Shown: positions 25,897 through 35,586, counted from the first letter of the stretch. The stretch: DNA of 64,000 nucleotides from Marinomonas foliarum (GCF_003337275.1 NZ_QPJQ01000015.1:21636-85635); one strand, 5' to 3'. The notes: generated from the sequence alone by a model not told the origin. Numbers and translations are program-made.

Positions 25897-26982
25897 CTAG
25901 TCAACTATGAGTAATTGTCGCATTTTCATAGTTAATGACTGCTGAATGTCACTGAATGCGATGATTTTGTCTCGGCCACTTTCTTTAGCATGATACAAGG
26001 CTTGATCGGCTTCTTCGATTACGTGGTCAAACGCAGTGATCGAAGCAATGCGAGATACGCCAATACTTGTGGTAACTTTTCCCACAGTGCGAAAAGGAAC
26101 CTGTCCAAAAACAAGATGGCAATCATTGGCTAGCTTATTCAATGTAGCGGCCGACGGGTTGGTAATCACCAAAAGAAATTCTTCTCCACCCCAGCGTACA
26201 AGGCAATGGTTGTCTCGGTATACGGTGCGCAAGCGTGAAGCAATTTCAACTAATACCTGATCACCTGTGGCGTGGCCAAAGCGGTCGTTGATGTTTTTGA
26301 AATAATCCACATCGAGTAGTACTAAACCTATAGTGTCGGTTTGATTGTTGCGGTTTAGCCAGCTGTGTAAGCCGCGTCGATTATAGATGTCTGTTAGGAA
26401 ATCTCTGTCAGCGTGCATTTTATAGCGCATCAGGTCGTAGAAAATGTCGTCTAGTTGCTGCTTGATATTTTGTTGGTAAGGAATAATTGCCACAATAAAC
26501 AAGCTGGCAGTGCCAAATAAAAATAACAAGTCGTAACCGCGCGATGTGTGTAATTCAGCTGGGTGCAGCAGTAAATAATGCAGTACAGGTAAGACGTTTA
26601 GCGCCCAGAATAAAGCCCCGAATTTGGTGTGCCTTTTCGGCAGCACCAACATAATAAGCATAGATGTCATTATGATCATGCCAGAAATGGGCGGATAGCT
26701 TTCGATAAATACGAGTCTTCCTTGCCACCCGTTATAGATAAACATAAAGGTGACTGGTGTGAAGGTAAGCAAGGTGATGGCCGCATACCAATTGAGGGTT
26801 TTGCTTGATCTAATCAAAGGGTTCTTATGGAAATACAGCAATAAGACCAAGCAAGCCGCGCATGTTACAAGGGGGAACACATTGAAAAATAACCCGCATA
26901 ACCCATAGCTGAGCGCAGAAATAATCAGAAGTCTATAGATAGCATCTTTCAAGATGTTCTTTTGGTAGTTTGCTGAGTTCAT
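25897..26982 (-). CDS. Membrane GGDEF diguanylate cyclase
   Basis: A 361-residue protein. The first 185 residues contain six or so membrane helices (from LLIISALSYGLCGLFFNVFP to LLFLFGTASLFIVAIIPY), followed by a coil and a GGDEF domain: DFLTDIYNRRGLHSWLN, LLDVDYFKNINDRFGHATGD, and active-site GGEEF at about residue 263. It should make cyclic di-GMP at the inner membrane; the integral sensor has no named domain. It is transcribed alone, divergent from thrB. Confidence 0.9.
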   Translation of the reverse strand: MNSANYQKNILKDAIYRLLIISALSYGLCGLFFNVFPLVTCAACLVLLLYFHKNPLIRSSKTLNWYAAITLLTFTPVTFMFIYNGWQGRLVFIESYPPISGMIIMTSMLIMLVLPKRHTKFGALFWALNVLPVLHYLLLHPAELHTSRGYDLLFLFGTASLFIVAIIPYQQNIKQQLDDIFYDLMRYKMHADRDFLTDIYNRRGLHSWLNRNNQTDTIGLVLLDVDYFKNINDRFGHATGDQVLVEIASRLRTVYRDNHCLVRWGGEEFLLVITNPSAATLNKLANDCHLVFGQVPFRTVGKVTTSIGVSRIASITAFDHVIEEADQALYHAKESGRDKIIAFSDIQQSLTMKMRQLLIVD

Positions 26983-27236
26983 TGCATCGTTTTGATCAGT
27001 TTGTTAAATACTTGGTTAAATAATATACGATGCGGCTTTTTTAATATGTTGCTACTTGGTGAATATATGTCGACTAAGTTATCTGAGTTGTAACCAGTGG
27101 CTTCGCATAGAATATAAAGTGTGCGCAGAAAAACAGGGGATTTGCGCTACTTAGAATTGACCTTTCTGCACTTATTGTGGAGCATAGGCGTTTTCATATT
27201 ATCGTCATCCTTTGATAACAAATTAGGTAACACAAC

Positions 27237-28199
27237 TTGGCTGTTTACACTTCCCTTTCGGACTCTGACATGCGCGCCTTAGTGGCGGATTATTATTTAG
27301 GTGAGCTGGTTTCGTTTCAAGGCATTTCCGGTGGGGTAGAAAACACCAACTACTTTTTGACAACGACAACGGGTAAGTACGTTGTGACTCTGTTTGAAGA
27401 GTTTGATTTAGACGAAGTTCCGTATTTCTTGGACGTTGTCGCTCATTTGAAACACAAAGGCTTTAATGTTCCTGCGGCTTTGATTGATATTCATGGTGAA
27501 CGCCTACGTGAAGTAAATGGTCGACCGACTATCATTGTTGACTGCTTCCCCGGTGGTGAGCTGAAAGGCACGGACGAAACTTCTTGTCGATTAATGGGCG
27601 AAGCCTTAGCGAAGCTGCATATTGCGGGTGAGGACTTCCCTGTTCACCGTGATAGCCATCGTGGCGTGGCGTGGTGGCATAAAACCAGCCAAGCCATCGC
27701 AGATCAATTAGAGCCAGAACAAGCGGAATTATTGTTGTCGCAAATTGCTGAATTTGATGCCTTTATTACAGAACATCCAGATTTACCGAAAACCACTATT
27801 CATGGGGATTTGTTCTACAACAACACTTTGTTTGAAGGCAACAAGTTGTCTGCCATTATCGATTTCTACAATGCGTGCCATTCTTGGGTGATGTACGACT
27901 TAGCCATTGTGGTAAACGATTGGTGTTCGGACATGGCAACGGGGGAATTAGATAAAGGCAAATATAAGGCATTGATAAAAGCCTATTTGCATGAGCGTGA
28001 AGCGAGCCCAGAAGAGATTCTTGCTTGGCCGCATATGTTGAAAATCGCAGCGTTGCGTTTTTGGCTGTCTCGTTTGGAAGCGTGGCATGGGGCGAAGCAT
28101 GACCCTGAACGTTTGGCGCAGCAGCATGATCCGCTTGAGTTTCAGCGTATTTTAGAGTCTCGTGTGCAATATTCCCCGAGCTTAGTTGAGTTCCTATAG
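27237..28199 (+). CDS. thrB: Homoserine kinase (APH-fold type)
   Basis: A 320-residue cytosolic kinase that phosphorylates homoserine on the threonine pathway. It belongs to the pseudomonad-type ThrB group with the aminoglycoside phosphotransferase fold, not the GHMP type of E. coli. Motifs: ISGGVENTNYFLTTTTGKYV (nucleotide loop), catalytic TIHGDLFYNNTLFEG and metal-binding IIDFYNACHSWVMYDLAIVV. The start is a TTG with TTAGGT about 9 bases upstream. The neighbours are not threonine genes. Confidence 0.93.
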   Translation: MAVYTSLSDSDMRALVADYYLGELVSFQGISGGVENTNYFLTTTTGKYVVTLFEEFDLDEVPYFLDVVAHLKHKGFNVPAALIDIHGERLREVNGRPTIIVDCFPGGELKGTDETSCRLMGEALAKLHIAGEDFPVHRDSHRGVAWWHKTSQAIADQLEPEQAELLLSQIAEFDAFITEHPDLPKTTIHGDLFYNNTLFEGNKLSAIIDFYNACHSWVMYDLAIVVNDWCSDMATGELDKGKYKALIKAYLHEREASPEEILAWPHMLKIAALRFWLSRLEAWHGAKHDPERLAQQHDPLEFQRILESRVQYSPSLVEFL

Positions 28200-28257
28200 G
28201 TCAGTTTTCGAGCTTTTAAGACTCTGTTCTTATGAAACTATTTTTTAAGGTGAAGTG

Positions 28258-28821
28258 ATGCGTCTTTGGTTGTGTTTGTGCGTTACGGCTCTGTTTACGG
28301 GCTCTGCTATGGCACACCCTCATGTTTGGGTGGATTCTCAGTATCGTGTCAATGTCGACCAAGCCAATGTGTCTAGCCTTGCAGCGACATGGGAGTTGGA
28401 TCTTTTTACGTCGACAAGCTTGATTGCTGAATACGACGTAGACGGTGATGGTGAGCTCACAGGTCAAGAAAAACTCGATATGATTGAGGTGTTGAAGAGC
28501 TTTGAGAATTACGGCTTTTTTATCAAAATGAAACAAGACGGCGCAGATTTGGTGCCAGAACAAGTGCGCGTTGCGGATGTTCGTATTCGGGACCAAATGT
28601 TGTGGATTCGTCTAGGTATTGATTTGCCTACTCCCGTTAATCTAGAAACTTCGACCTTGAGTCTGGCCTTTGGTGACGATGAATTGTATTTCGCCATGGA
28701 GCCATTGGAAGAAGGTTTAGTGCGTTTGTCCGGTGCCTTATCTGAAATATGTACGCCAGTAGAACGTGACGCTACAGAAACCTCCGTCGCCGTTTGGGTT
28801 GATCTGACTTGTCAGCCTTAA
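28258..28821 (+). CDS. DUF1007 periplasmic protein
   Basis: A 187-residue exported protein: signal peptide MRLWLCLCVTALFTGSAMA, then the family's conserved start HPHVWVDSQYRV. It also has a DVDGDGELTGQEK segment that looks like an EF-hand-type acidic loop. DUF1007 proteins usually occur beside NicO/RcnA-like permeases and are annotated as the periplasmic partner; here the NicO gene is 7 kb away at 35587. The ATG at 28258 has AAGG 7 bases upstream. A metal-handling role is inferred from that family association only. Confidence 0.8.
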   Translation: MRLWLCLCVTALFTGSAMAHPHVWVDSQYRVNVDQANVSSLAATWELDLFTSTSLIAEYDVDGDGELTGQEKLDMIEVLKSFENYGFFIKMKQDGADLVPEQVRVADVRIRDQMLWIRLGIDLPTPVNLETSTLSLAFGDDELYFAMEPLEEGLVRLSGALSEICTPVERDATETSVAVWVDLTCQP

Positions 28822-28878
28822 TCTAATTATTTTCTAGCGATTTTTCGTTTTCAATGTTTCATATAAAGGTCTAAGCGC

Positions 28879-29514
28879 ATGTTAGAACATTTCCAATGGT
28901 TGCCTTTCTTAGCCGCTATTACGGTACTTACTATGAGCCCAGGTGTGGACACTATTTTGGTGATGCGCAACGCGGCATCAGGTGGTTGGCGGTTGGGTTT
29001 TTTGACTAGCTTAGGCATTTGCATGGGGTTATTTGCTCATGCGACCGTGTCGGCGTTAGGCCTGTCAGTTATCCTGCTAGGTTCTGCAGGTTTGTTTACT
29101 GCCTTTAAATTAGCGGGTGCGGCGTATCTTGTGTACTTGGGTGTGCAAGCGATTCGAAGTGCGATGAAGCCGGTTGGCATGACCTTTAAAGATGCGAAAA
29201 ATCCTAAGTCATTGACGGCATGGGGCAGCTTTCGTCAAGGGATCTTGTCTAACGTATTGAACCCTAAGCCGATTATTTTCTACATGGCATTTTTGCCACA
29301 GTTTATTGACCCTAGCCATTCGGCATTGGCTCAATCACTTTTTATGGCCTCACTTCATTTTATCATAGCGATGTTGTGGCAAACGTTTCTTGCGCTTATG
29401 GTTCATAAAGCGCGCGTTTGGTTGGCGCGACCAAAAGTGGCGTTGGTCTTGGATGGCTTAACTGGCGTATTGCTGTTGGGCTTTGGTGCAAAACTCGCAT
29501 TGAGCCAGCGCTGA
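28879..29514 (+). CDS. LysE/RhtB-family amino-acid exporter
   Basis: A 211-residue inner-membrane protein with six helices. Family motifs are MSPGVDTILVMRNAASGGWR in the first helix and loop (variant of the RhtB SPGP signature), AYLVYLGVQAIRS, and FRQGILSNVLNPKPIIFYMA before helix 4. It probably exports an amino acid or its analogue. It follows the DUF1007 gene by 57 bases and ends three bases from the convergent TetR gene. Confidence 0.9.
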   Translation: MLEHFQWLPFLAAITVLTMSPGVDTILVMRNAASGGWRLGFLTSLGICMGLFAHATVSALGLSVILLGSAGLFTAFKLAGAAYLVYLGVQAIRSAMKPVGMTFKDAKNPKSLTAWGSFRQGILSNVLNPKPIIFYMAFLPQFIDPSHSALAQSLFMASLHFIIAMLWQTFLALMVHKARVWLARPKVALVLDGLTGVLLLGFGAKLALSQR

Positions 29515-29517
29515 GTG

Positions 29518-30075
29518 TTAGGGGGTCTTGTATGACTGAGTACAAACGCCTTCTAGCAACATGGTTTCTATGATGTCGATGACTTTTATTCTGGGTACTC
29601 GACCTCTTAATTCCGCATCAATAAGCGCAGAGAATAAGCCGTGGCAGCATTCTGTCATGGCGACTGAGCTTATATCAATTCGAAAAACACCTTCTTGCTG
29701 ACCTCGTAAAAAGAACTTGTCTAGAATGCCTTGTGTTTCGACACAAGCGCCACTTTCGGCTAACGCAGGCTGCCAATATTGTATGATGAAAATGGTTAGC
29801 TCTTTATTGGCATAGTAGTTTTCTAGCAGCTTGCGAATCCCTTCTCTTGGCTCTGCTGTATCGAGATCGGCGTCTCGAATAGCTTCTTGATAAGACTCAA
29901 TACTGCGTTGTAACAGCCTTTCAATTAGGTTTTCTCGCGTTCGACAGAAACGATACAAGGTAGCCTTGCTCACACCGACAGCACAGGACAGCTCTTGCAA
30001 TGATGCTCGTGGGTATTCAACCAAAGCAAGCGCAAGTGAATTCAGCAATGTGTTGTTCGTTTCTTCTTCAGCCAT
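29518..30075 (-). CDS. TetR/AcrR-family repressor of the RND efflux genes
   Basis: A 185-residue regulator. The N-terminal HTH (about residues 20-50) reads YPRASLQELSCAVGVSKATL then YRFCRTRENLIERLLQRS; the C-terminal helical ligand domain starts after RDADLDTAEPREG. It is divergent from the RND membrane-fusion and pump genes. A perfect 26-base palindrome overlapping the predicted -35 box of that operon is its likely operator. The ligand is probably a pump substrate. Confidence 0.9.
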   Translation of the reverse strand: MAEEETNNTLLNSLALALVEYPRASLQELSCAVGVSKATLYRFCRTRENLIERLLQRSIESYQEAIRDADLDTAEPREGIRKLLENYYANKELTIFIIQYWQPALAESGACVETQGILDKFFLRGQQEGVFRIDISSVAMTECCHGLFSALIDAELRGRVPRIKVIDIIETMLLEGVCTQSYKTP

Positions 30076-30124
30076 GATCTTTTTCCAAAATTTTTGACAG
30101 TTGACTTTTATTTCGACTTAAGCT

Positions 30125-30141
30125 CAACATCCTCGATGTTG
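30125..30141. promoter_or_regulatory. Inverted repeat near the TetR start
   Basis: CAACATC-CTC-GATGTTG, a perfect 7-base inverted repeat 50 bases upstream of the TetR start codon. It could be a second regulator site or a leader hairpin. It does not share sequence with the 26-base palindrome at 30191. Confidence 0.35.
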
Positions 30142-30190
30142 GCATTTTACTTGGAATGTCGACGAGATGAAATAAAAAACTATAAAGAAT

Positions 30191-30216
30191 CAAATGAATC
30201 TAAGTTGATTCATTTG
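30191..30216 (+). promoter_or_regulatory. Predicted TetR operator on the RND promoter
   Basis: Perfect 10-base arms CAAATGAATC / GATTCATTTG with a 6-base centre. It overlaps a likely sigma-70 promoter for the efflux operon: TTGATT at 30205-30210, 17-base spacer, TATCTT at 30228-30233. Repressor bound here would block the -35 region. Its size and position fit TetR-family operators. Confidence 0.7.
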
Positions 30217-30275
30217 GAGTTGTTTAGTATCTTACCTGTCTTTCTCAGTCAGATAAAATTTTAAGGTACAAAACA

Positions 30276-31412
30276 ATGATACGAATTTTAAAAAATGGAC
30301 GGACGCTGCTAATGCTGGCTGCGTTATTTGTTGTGTCTGGCTGCTATTCTAGTGAGCCAGAAGCTCAAGCGAGCCCTCCACCTAGTGCAAAAGCGGCGAC
30401 CGTGACTACCGTGCAACCTATTGAGTTTGAAGAAAATGCCATTTTACCAGGAAGAATCGAACCTATCCGTGAGGCAGAAGTACGAGCTCGTGTTCCAGGT
30501 ATCGTTTTACATAGAACTTTTGTAGAAGGCTCTGATGTTAGTGCGGGAGACGTCTTGTTCGAAATCGATCCAGCGTCTTTAAAAATAGCGCTTGATAGTG
30601 CTAAGGGTAAATTGGCCATGGCGGAAGCAACTCTGTTCGATGCCAAGATGCTGGTGGACCGTTATGCCCCGTTATTAAAATCTCAGGCTGTTAGTAAGCA
30701 AACATTTGATGCCGCTCAAGCGGCTTATTTGAGTGCTAGCGCGTCGGTTGCTTCAGCGAAAGCGGATGTGGCAAACGCTGAACTAAGCCTTGAATATGCA
30801 ACGGTGCGTGCGCCTATTTCGGGTCGTATTGGCCGAGCAAATGTCAGCGAAGGCATGTTGGTTGGACAAGGTGATGCGACGCTGATGGCTACTATTCAGC
30901 AGCTTGACTCTGTTTATATCGATTTTACTCAATCTGTAACCGATACCTTGAAATACAAGCAATCAGTAAAAGGTGAGTCTACTCATAGCACCAAATTGAT
31001 AGCTAGATTAGACGGTTACGACAAGCGCTTTGAAGGCAAGCTGTTGTTCTCTGATAGCCAAGTTGACGAAAAAACTGGCAATGTTGTGTTGCGTGGTTTG
31101 TTCCCAAATCCAGAGAAAGTGCTATTGCCAGGTATGTATGTCCGAGTGGAAGCCGTTCAGTCTTATTCTTCAACGGCTATTTTGATCCCTCAACGTGCCG
31201 TGATGCGTGGCAACAGTGGTGCGTTTGTTTATGTTGTGGATGACCAAAACACAGTGGAATCTCGCTCAATTACAACGGGGTCTATGTCGCAAAATTTGTG
31301 GCGTATTACTGACGGCTTAAAGAGTGGCGATAAAGTAATTATTGATAATGCTGCCATGTATCAAGCAGGAGAGAAGGTAACGCCTTCCGTTAAATTGGCC
31401 TCTAACATTTAG
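30276..31412 (+). CDS. RND efflux membrane-fusion lipoprotein
   Basis: A 378-residue periplasmic adaptor. The lipobox VVSGC places the lipidated cysteine at residue 23. Next come a beta-barrel/lipoyl pair (ILPGRIEPIREAEVRARVPG and APISGRIGRANVSEGMLVGQ) around a coiled-coil hairpin at about 100-165, then barrel and membrane-proximal domains (TAILIPQRAVMRGNSGAFVY). It links the pump to an outer-membrane channel. It is the first gene of a two-gene operon with the pump 51 bases downstream. No TolC-type gene is present, so a distant one must be used. Confidence 0.93.
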   Translation: MIRILKNGRTLLMLAALFVVSGCYSSEPEAQASPPPSAKAATVTTVQPIEFEENAILPGRIEPIREAEVRARVPGIVLHRTFVEGSDVSAGDVLFEIDPASLKIALDSAKGKLAMAEATLFDAKMLVDRYAPLLKSQAVSKQTFDAAQAAYLSASASVASAKADVANAELSLEYATVRAPISGRIGRANVSEGMLVGQGDATLMATIQQLDSVYIDFTQSVTDTLKYKQSVKGESTHSTKLIARLDGYDKRFEGKLLFSDSQVDEKTGNVVLRGLFPNPEKVLLPGMYVRVEAVQSYSSTAILIPQRAVMRGNSGAFVYVVDDQNTVESRSITTGSMSQNLWRITDGLKSGDKVIIDNAAMYQAGEKVTPSVKLASNI

Positions 31413-31463
31413 TCCATTGCTCCTTTCATCTCATTTATTAAGACGTTTTTAGAGGCTTAATGC

Positions 31464-34400
31464 ATGTCTAATTTCTTTATTGCGCGGCCCAACTTTGCTT
31501 GGGTAATTGCAATCTTTATTTTGTTGGCAGGGTTGCTTGCTTTGCCAACGCTACCGGTATCGCAATTTCCGGTCGTCGCGCCACCGCAGATTACGGTAAG
31601 TGCTACGTACCCTGGAGCATCTGCTCAGGTGTTGGTGGACTCGGTGACTAGTGTTATCGAAGAAGAGCTAAATGGCGCGAAAGGTTTGCTCTATTTTGAT
31701 TCGTCTAGTAACGCCAATGGTATTGCTCAGATTACTGCGTCTTTTGAACCGGGTACTGACCCAGATTTGGCTCAGGTCGATATACAAAACCGACTCAAAA
31801 AAGCCGAAGCCCGTTTACCAAGTAGTGTTATTGCACAAGGTGTACAAGTAGACCAAGCGAGCTCTGGCTTCTTGATGATTTATGCGCTGACTTTCAAAGG
31901 GGATGATTCGTCTAAAAGTATCGTTGCCTTGGCCGATTACGCAGCACGTAATATTAACAATAATATTCGTCGTGTAGAGGGTGTTGGTAAGCTGCAATAT
32001 TTCGGTACCGAAGCGGCTATGCGAGTTTGGGTTTCTCCTGAGAAGCTGTTGAGTTACGGATTATCCATTGGTGATGTTAATAACGCGATTAGAAACCAAA
32101 ACGTACAGGTTCCAGCGGGTAGCTTTGGTGGTCGCCCAGCGGATAATGAACAAGAGCTAACAGCCAGTTTGGTGGTGAAAGGCTTTTTAGAAGATCCTGA
32201 AGAGTTTCGTAATATCGTATTACGCAGTAGCTCCGATGGCTCTGCCGTGTATCTTAAAGACGTTGCTCGCGTTGAACTAGGCAAGCAAGACTATAACTTT
32301 GAGACCCGTTTGAATGGTCGAAAAGCCGTGATGGGGGCCGTGCAATTATCGCCTGGTGCAAATGCCATAGAAACAGTGAAAGCGGTTAAAGCCCGTGCTG
32401 CAGAATTGGAAGAAACTTTCCCCGATGATATTCAAATCAGTTTCCCTTATGACACGTCTAAATTCGTTAGCGCTGCGATTGAAAAAGTAATTTACACCTT
32501 GCTTGAAGCTATTTTGTTGGTTTTCTTAGTGATGTTGCTGTTCTTGCAGAATTTACGCTATACCTTGATTCCGACTATCGTAGTGCCAGTGTGTATTTTA
32601 GGTACCTTTGCGGTGATGTCTTTCATAGGCTTTTCAGTCAATATGATGACCATGTTTGGTATGGTGTTGGCGATTGGTATCTTGGTGGATGACGCCATTG
32701 TCGTGGTGGAAAACGTCGAGCGAATTATGGCGGAAGAAGGGCTTCCTCCGAAAGAAGCAACGATTAAAGCAATGGGACAAGTGTCTGGTGCCATTGTTGG
32801 TATCACTTTGGTGTTGTCTGCGGTGTTTGTTCCTCTGGCATTTATGAGCGGTTCCGTTGGTATTATTTATCAACAGTTCTCTATGTCGCTTGCCGTTTCT
32901 ATTATGTTGTCTGGTATTTTGGCACTGACATTTACACCAGCGTTATGTGCCACCATATTGAAGCCGATCAACACAGAAGAACATCATGAAAAAGGTGGTT
33001 TCTTTGGCTGGTTTAACCGTAAGTTTGCCACTTTAACAAGCCGTTATTCGACATTAAATAGTAAGTTGGTTAGCCGTTCTGGACGTTTCATGTTGGTGTA
33101 TCTTGTGCTGATTGCTGGCCTTGGTTATACCTATGTGCATTTGCCTGAATCTTTTGTTCCAACGGAAGACCAAGGCTATATGATTGTAGATGTGCAGCTT
33201 CCGGCTGGTGCTACTTTTTCTCGAACCAATGAGACAATGAAAAATGTTGAAGCGTTTTTAGGTCAGCGTGATGCGGTAGAGAATGTTGTTTCCGTTATGG
33301 GCTTTAGTTTCTCTGGTATGGGGGCGAATGCCGGCTTGCTATTCCCGACTTTTACCGATTGGTCTGCCCGCGAGCAATCATTGACGGATGAAACGACGGC
33401 CTTTAACCAGTTTGCCGGTAGCATTTCTGACGGCCGATCTATGGCGGTTGCGCCACCGGCTATTGAAGGTATGGGTAACTCTGGTGGTTTCTCACTACGA
33501 TTACAGGACCGAAGCAACTTAGGACGAGAAGCGTTAACCAACGCGCGTAATGTGGTTCTAGGTCAAGCAAATGCATCTCCAATCATCGCTTACGCCATGA
33601 TGGAAGGTTTAGAAGACGCACCTCAGCTTAGGATCGATATCGATCGTAAAAAAGCCACAGCTTTGGGCGTGGGTTTTGAATCGATTAATAATGCGGTATC
33701 AACGGCATATGGTTCTGCTTCTGTTAACGACTTCACCAATGCTGGTCGTTTGCAACGAGTAGTCGTTCAGGCGGATGTTGCTGACCGTATGACGCCTGAG
33801 CGCGTGTTAGAGCTGCAAGTGATGAATGATGAAGGCAACCTAGTTCCTATGCGTTCATTCGCAAGTAGCTTGTGGGAAATAGGGCCGGTTCAGGTGTCTC
33901 GTTACAATGGTTATCCAGCTTATAAAATTTCTGGGAGCCCTATGCCAGGTTATAGTTCGGGTGATGCCATGCTTGAAATTGAGCGCATAGTAGACACTTT
34001 GCCAAAAGGCATTGGCTTTGAGTGGACGGGACTGTCTTACCAAGAGAAATCGGCGGGTTCTCAAGCACCTATGTTGTTGGCTATTTCAATATTAGTGGTC
34101 TTCTTGTTGTTAGTTGCATTGTACGAAAGCTGGTCTATTCCGTTTTCGGTTATTTTGATTATTCCAATTGGTGCTTTGGGTGCGGTTGCGGCTGTGTATC
34201 TAACGGGAATGTCTAATGACGTCTACTTTAAGGTTGGCTTGATTACTATTATTGGTTTGTCAGCGAAGAATGCGATCTTGATTGTTGAGTTTGCTAAAGA
34301 CCTTTATAAGCAAGGATATTCCTTGAGAGACTCTGCAATCGAAGCTGCCAAACTGCGCTTCCGTCCAATTATTATGACGTCTATGGCCTTTATTTTAGGG

Positions 34401-34565
34401 GTTGTGCCGTTAACATTAGCTTCCGGAGCTGGGGCTGCTAGTCAGCACTCTTTGGGTGTGAGTGTTATCGGTGGCATGATCTCTGCGACATTATTAGGTG
34501 TGTTGTTTGTCCCTGTGTTCTTTACATGGGTGCTTGGACGCTTTCAAAAAAAAGCAGTGTCATAA
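31464..34565 (+). CDS. RND efflux pump, HAE-1 type
   Basis: A 1033-residue inner-membrane proton/drug antiporter of AcrB/MexB length and layout: N-terminal FFIARPNFAWVIAIFILLAG, proton-relay aspartates in GILVDDAIVVVENVER of TM4, the repeated porter domains, and GLSAKNAILIVEFAKDLY in TM10. It works as a trimer with the upstream adaptor. The adjacent TetR protein probably controls it. Substrates are not predictable, but hydrophobic drugs, solvents or detergents are usual. Confidence 0.95.
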   Translation: MSNFFIARPNFAWVIAIFILLAGLLALPTLPVSQFPVVAPPQITVSATYPGASAQVLVDSVTSVIEEELNGAKGLLYFDSSSNANGIAQITASFEPGTDPDLAQVDIQNRLKKAEARLPSSVIAQGVQVDQASSGFLMIYALTFKGDDSSKSIVALADYAARNINNNIRRVEGVGKLQYFGTEAAMRVWVSPEKLLSYGLSIGDVNNAIRNQNVQVPAGSFGGRPADNEQELTASLVVKGFLEDPEEFRNIVLRSSSDGSAVYLKDVARVELGKQDYNFETRLNGRKAVMGAVQLSPGANAIETVKAVKARAAELEETFPDDIQISFPYDTSKFVSAAIEKVIYTLLEAILLVFLVMLLFLQNLRYTLIPTIVVPVCILGTFAVMSFIGFSVNMMTMFGMVLAIGILVDDAIVVVENVERIMAEEGLPPKEATIKAMGQVSGAIVGITLVLSAVFVPLAFMSGSVGIIYQQFSMSLAVSIMLSGILALTFTPALCATILKPINTEEHHEKGGFFGWFNRKFATLTSRYSTLNSKLVSRSGRFMLVYLVLIAGLGYTYVHLPESFVPTEDQGYMIVDVQLPAGATFSRTNETMKNVEAFLGQRDAVENVVSVMGFSFSGMGANAGLLFPTFTDWSAREQSLTDETTAFNQFAGSISDGRSMAVAPPAIEGMGNSGGFSLRLQDRSNLGREALTNARNVVLGQANASPIIAYAMMEGLEDAPQLRIDIDRKKATALGVGFESINNAVSTAYGSASVNDFTNAGRLQRVVVQADVADRMTPERVLELQVMNDEGNLVPMRSFASSLWEIGPVQVSRYNGYPAYKISGSPMPGYSSGDAMLEIERIVDTLPKGIGFEWTGLSYQEKSAGSQAPMLLAISILVVFLLLVALYESWSIPFSVILIIPIGALGAVAAVYLTGMSNDVYFKVGLITIIGLSAKNAILIVEFAKDLYKQGYSLRDSAIEAAKLRFRPIIMTSMAFILGVVPLTLASGAGAASQHSLGVSVIGGMISATLLGVLFVPVFFTWVLGRFQKKAVS

Positions 34566-34603
34566 GACGCATTCATTTGCGTTTGAAAAATGAGTGAGCG
34601 TTC

Positions 34604-34636
34604 GAAAAGCCGACTTTATGTCGGCTTTTCTTTTTG
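34604..34636 (+). terminator. Terminator of the RND operon
   Basis: GAAAAGCCGA / TCGGCTTTTC stem with a 7-base loop followed by TTTTTG, 39 bases after the pump stop codon. Confidence 0.9.
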
Positions 34637-34851
34637 TCATTCATTGTTATTTACTCCTCTTTCTTTCAGATTCTTTGCTAGAATTCTCTCGTCTGTGTTC
34701 TCTTAGAAGCGCTTTTTTAATAGAGACGGCTTTCAGATAGATATTTGCCGCGCCACAAGCGCTGCAAATTGGGTGTGTCCTAGCAATATATGGTAGGGCT
34801 TTAGATAATAAGCATGCGGCTTTGCTGCCTGTTTCTTTGGTGATTCTTTTA

Positions 34852-35472
34852 ATGAGTTTATTGATCTCGACTTGGATTAAGTTCTTCTTTCTCTTCGCGC
34901 CGTTTTTTGTGTTGTCTATGTTTCTTGCGTTAACGCGCGGGGAGTCTTCAACTTCTCGTCGACAGGTGGCGAATAAAGCGATTATTGCCTCTGTGGCGAT
35001 ATCGATTGTGTTGTTGTTTTTTGGTGGCAGTTTGTTTGCCGTATTAGGCATCACATTGGATTCTTTCCGTATTGGCTCTGGTATCTTGCTGTTTATGTCT
35101 GCCTTGAGCTTGGTTCGTGATGGGACACGTAATCATGCTGTGGGTATGCCAAGCGAAGAACGTGACGATGTGTCAGTTGTACCTCTGGCAGTGCCAACCA
35201 TTATTGGGCCTGCGACTATTGGTACGATTCTGGTTTATGGCGCTGAATTGCAAGGTTGGGATTTAATTATCGGCTTATGCGGTTTGTTGTTGGCGTTGGG
35301 TACCTTAGCGATGATTTTGTATTCTGGTTCCTTGATCGAGAAAATGCTGGGTCGAACCGGCTTGAATGTCTTGTCTAAAATTACAGGTTTGATTTTGGCG
35401 GCTATGGCTGCGCAAATCTTTATGAGCGGTGTGATGGGATTTATAGAACCTGTTACAACAGCTGTTAGCTAG
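34852..35472 (+). CDS. MarC-family integral membrane protein
   Basis: About 206 residues from the ATG at 34852. This start gives the usual MarC opening, a helix reading LLISTWIKFFFLFAPFFVLS followed by FLALTRG. The frame is open further up to 34822, but without support. Six membrane helices are visible, with the family segments RIGSGILLFMSALSLV and PLAVPTIIGPATIGTILVYG. MarC proteins were once linked to multiple antibiotic resistance, but the function is unknown. It is a single gene after the RND terminator. Confidence 0.85.
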   Translation: MSLLISTWIKFFFLFAPFFVLSMFLALTRGESSTSRRQVANKAIIASVAISIVLLFFGGSLFAVLGITLDSFRIGSGILLFMSALSLVRDGTRNHAVGMPSEERDDVSVVPLAVPTIIGPATIGTILVYGAELQGWDLIIGLCGLLLALGTLAMILYSGSLIEKMLGRTGLNVLSKITGLILAAMAAQIFMSGVMGFIEPVTTAVS

Positions 35473-35539
35473 GCGGTAATAAGTTAAATCTTGTACAAAT
35501 TGCGGCGTTTCTAGGCTTTGGCTTCTCCTTGACTTTGAG

Positions 35540-35556
35540 TTGTTATATCATAACAA
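35540..35556 (+). promoter_or_regulatory. Predicted Zur box of the zinc operon
   Basis: TTGTTAT-ATC-ATAACAA, a perfect 7-base inverted repeat matching the gammaproteobacterial Zur consensus core TGTTATA-N-TATAACA. It ends 30 bases before the NicO-like start codon, just after a TTGACT (35529-35534) that could be the -35 box. Zn-bound Zur would block transcription of the whole operon, including its own gene. Confidence 0.75.
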
Positions 35557-35586
35557 AATTCTGTCCAGTCTCGGTGATAACCCATT

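Noticed and set aside
34647..35054. A 135-codon minus-strand frame with a CSAC pair near its end
   Set aside because: Most of it lies antisense to the membrane helices of the MarC gene, it has no ribosome site, and it matches no family I know.
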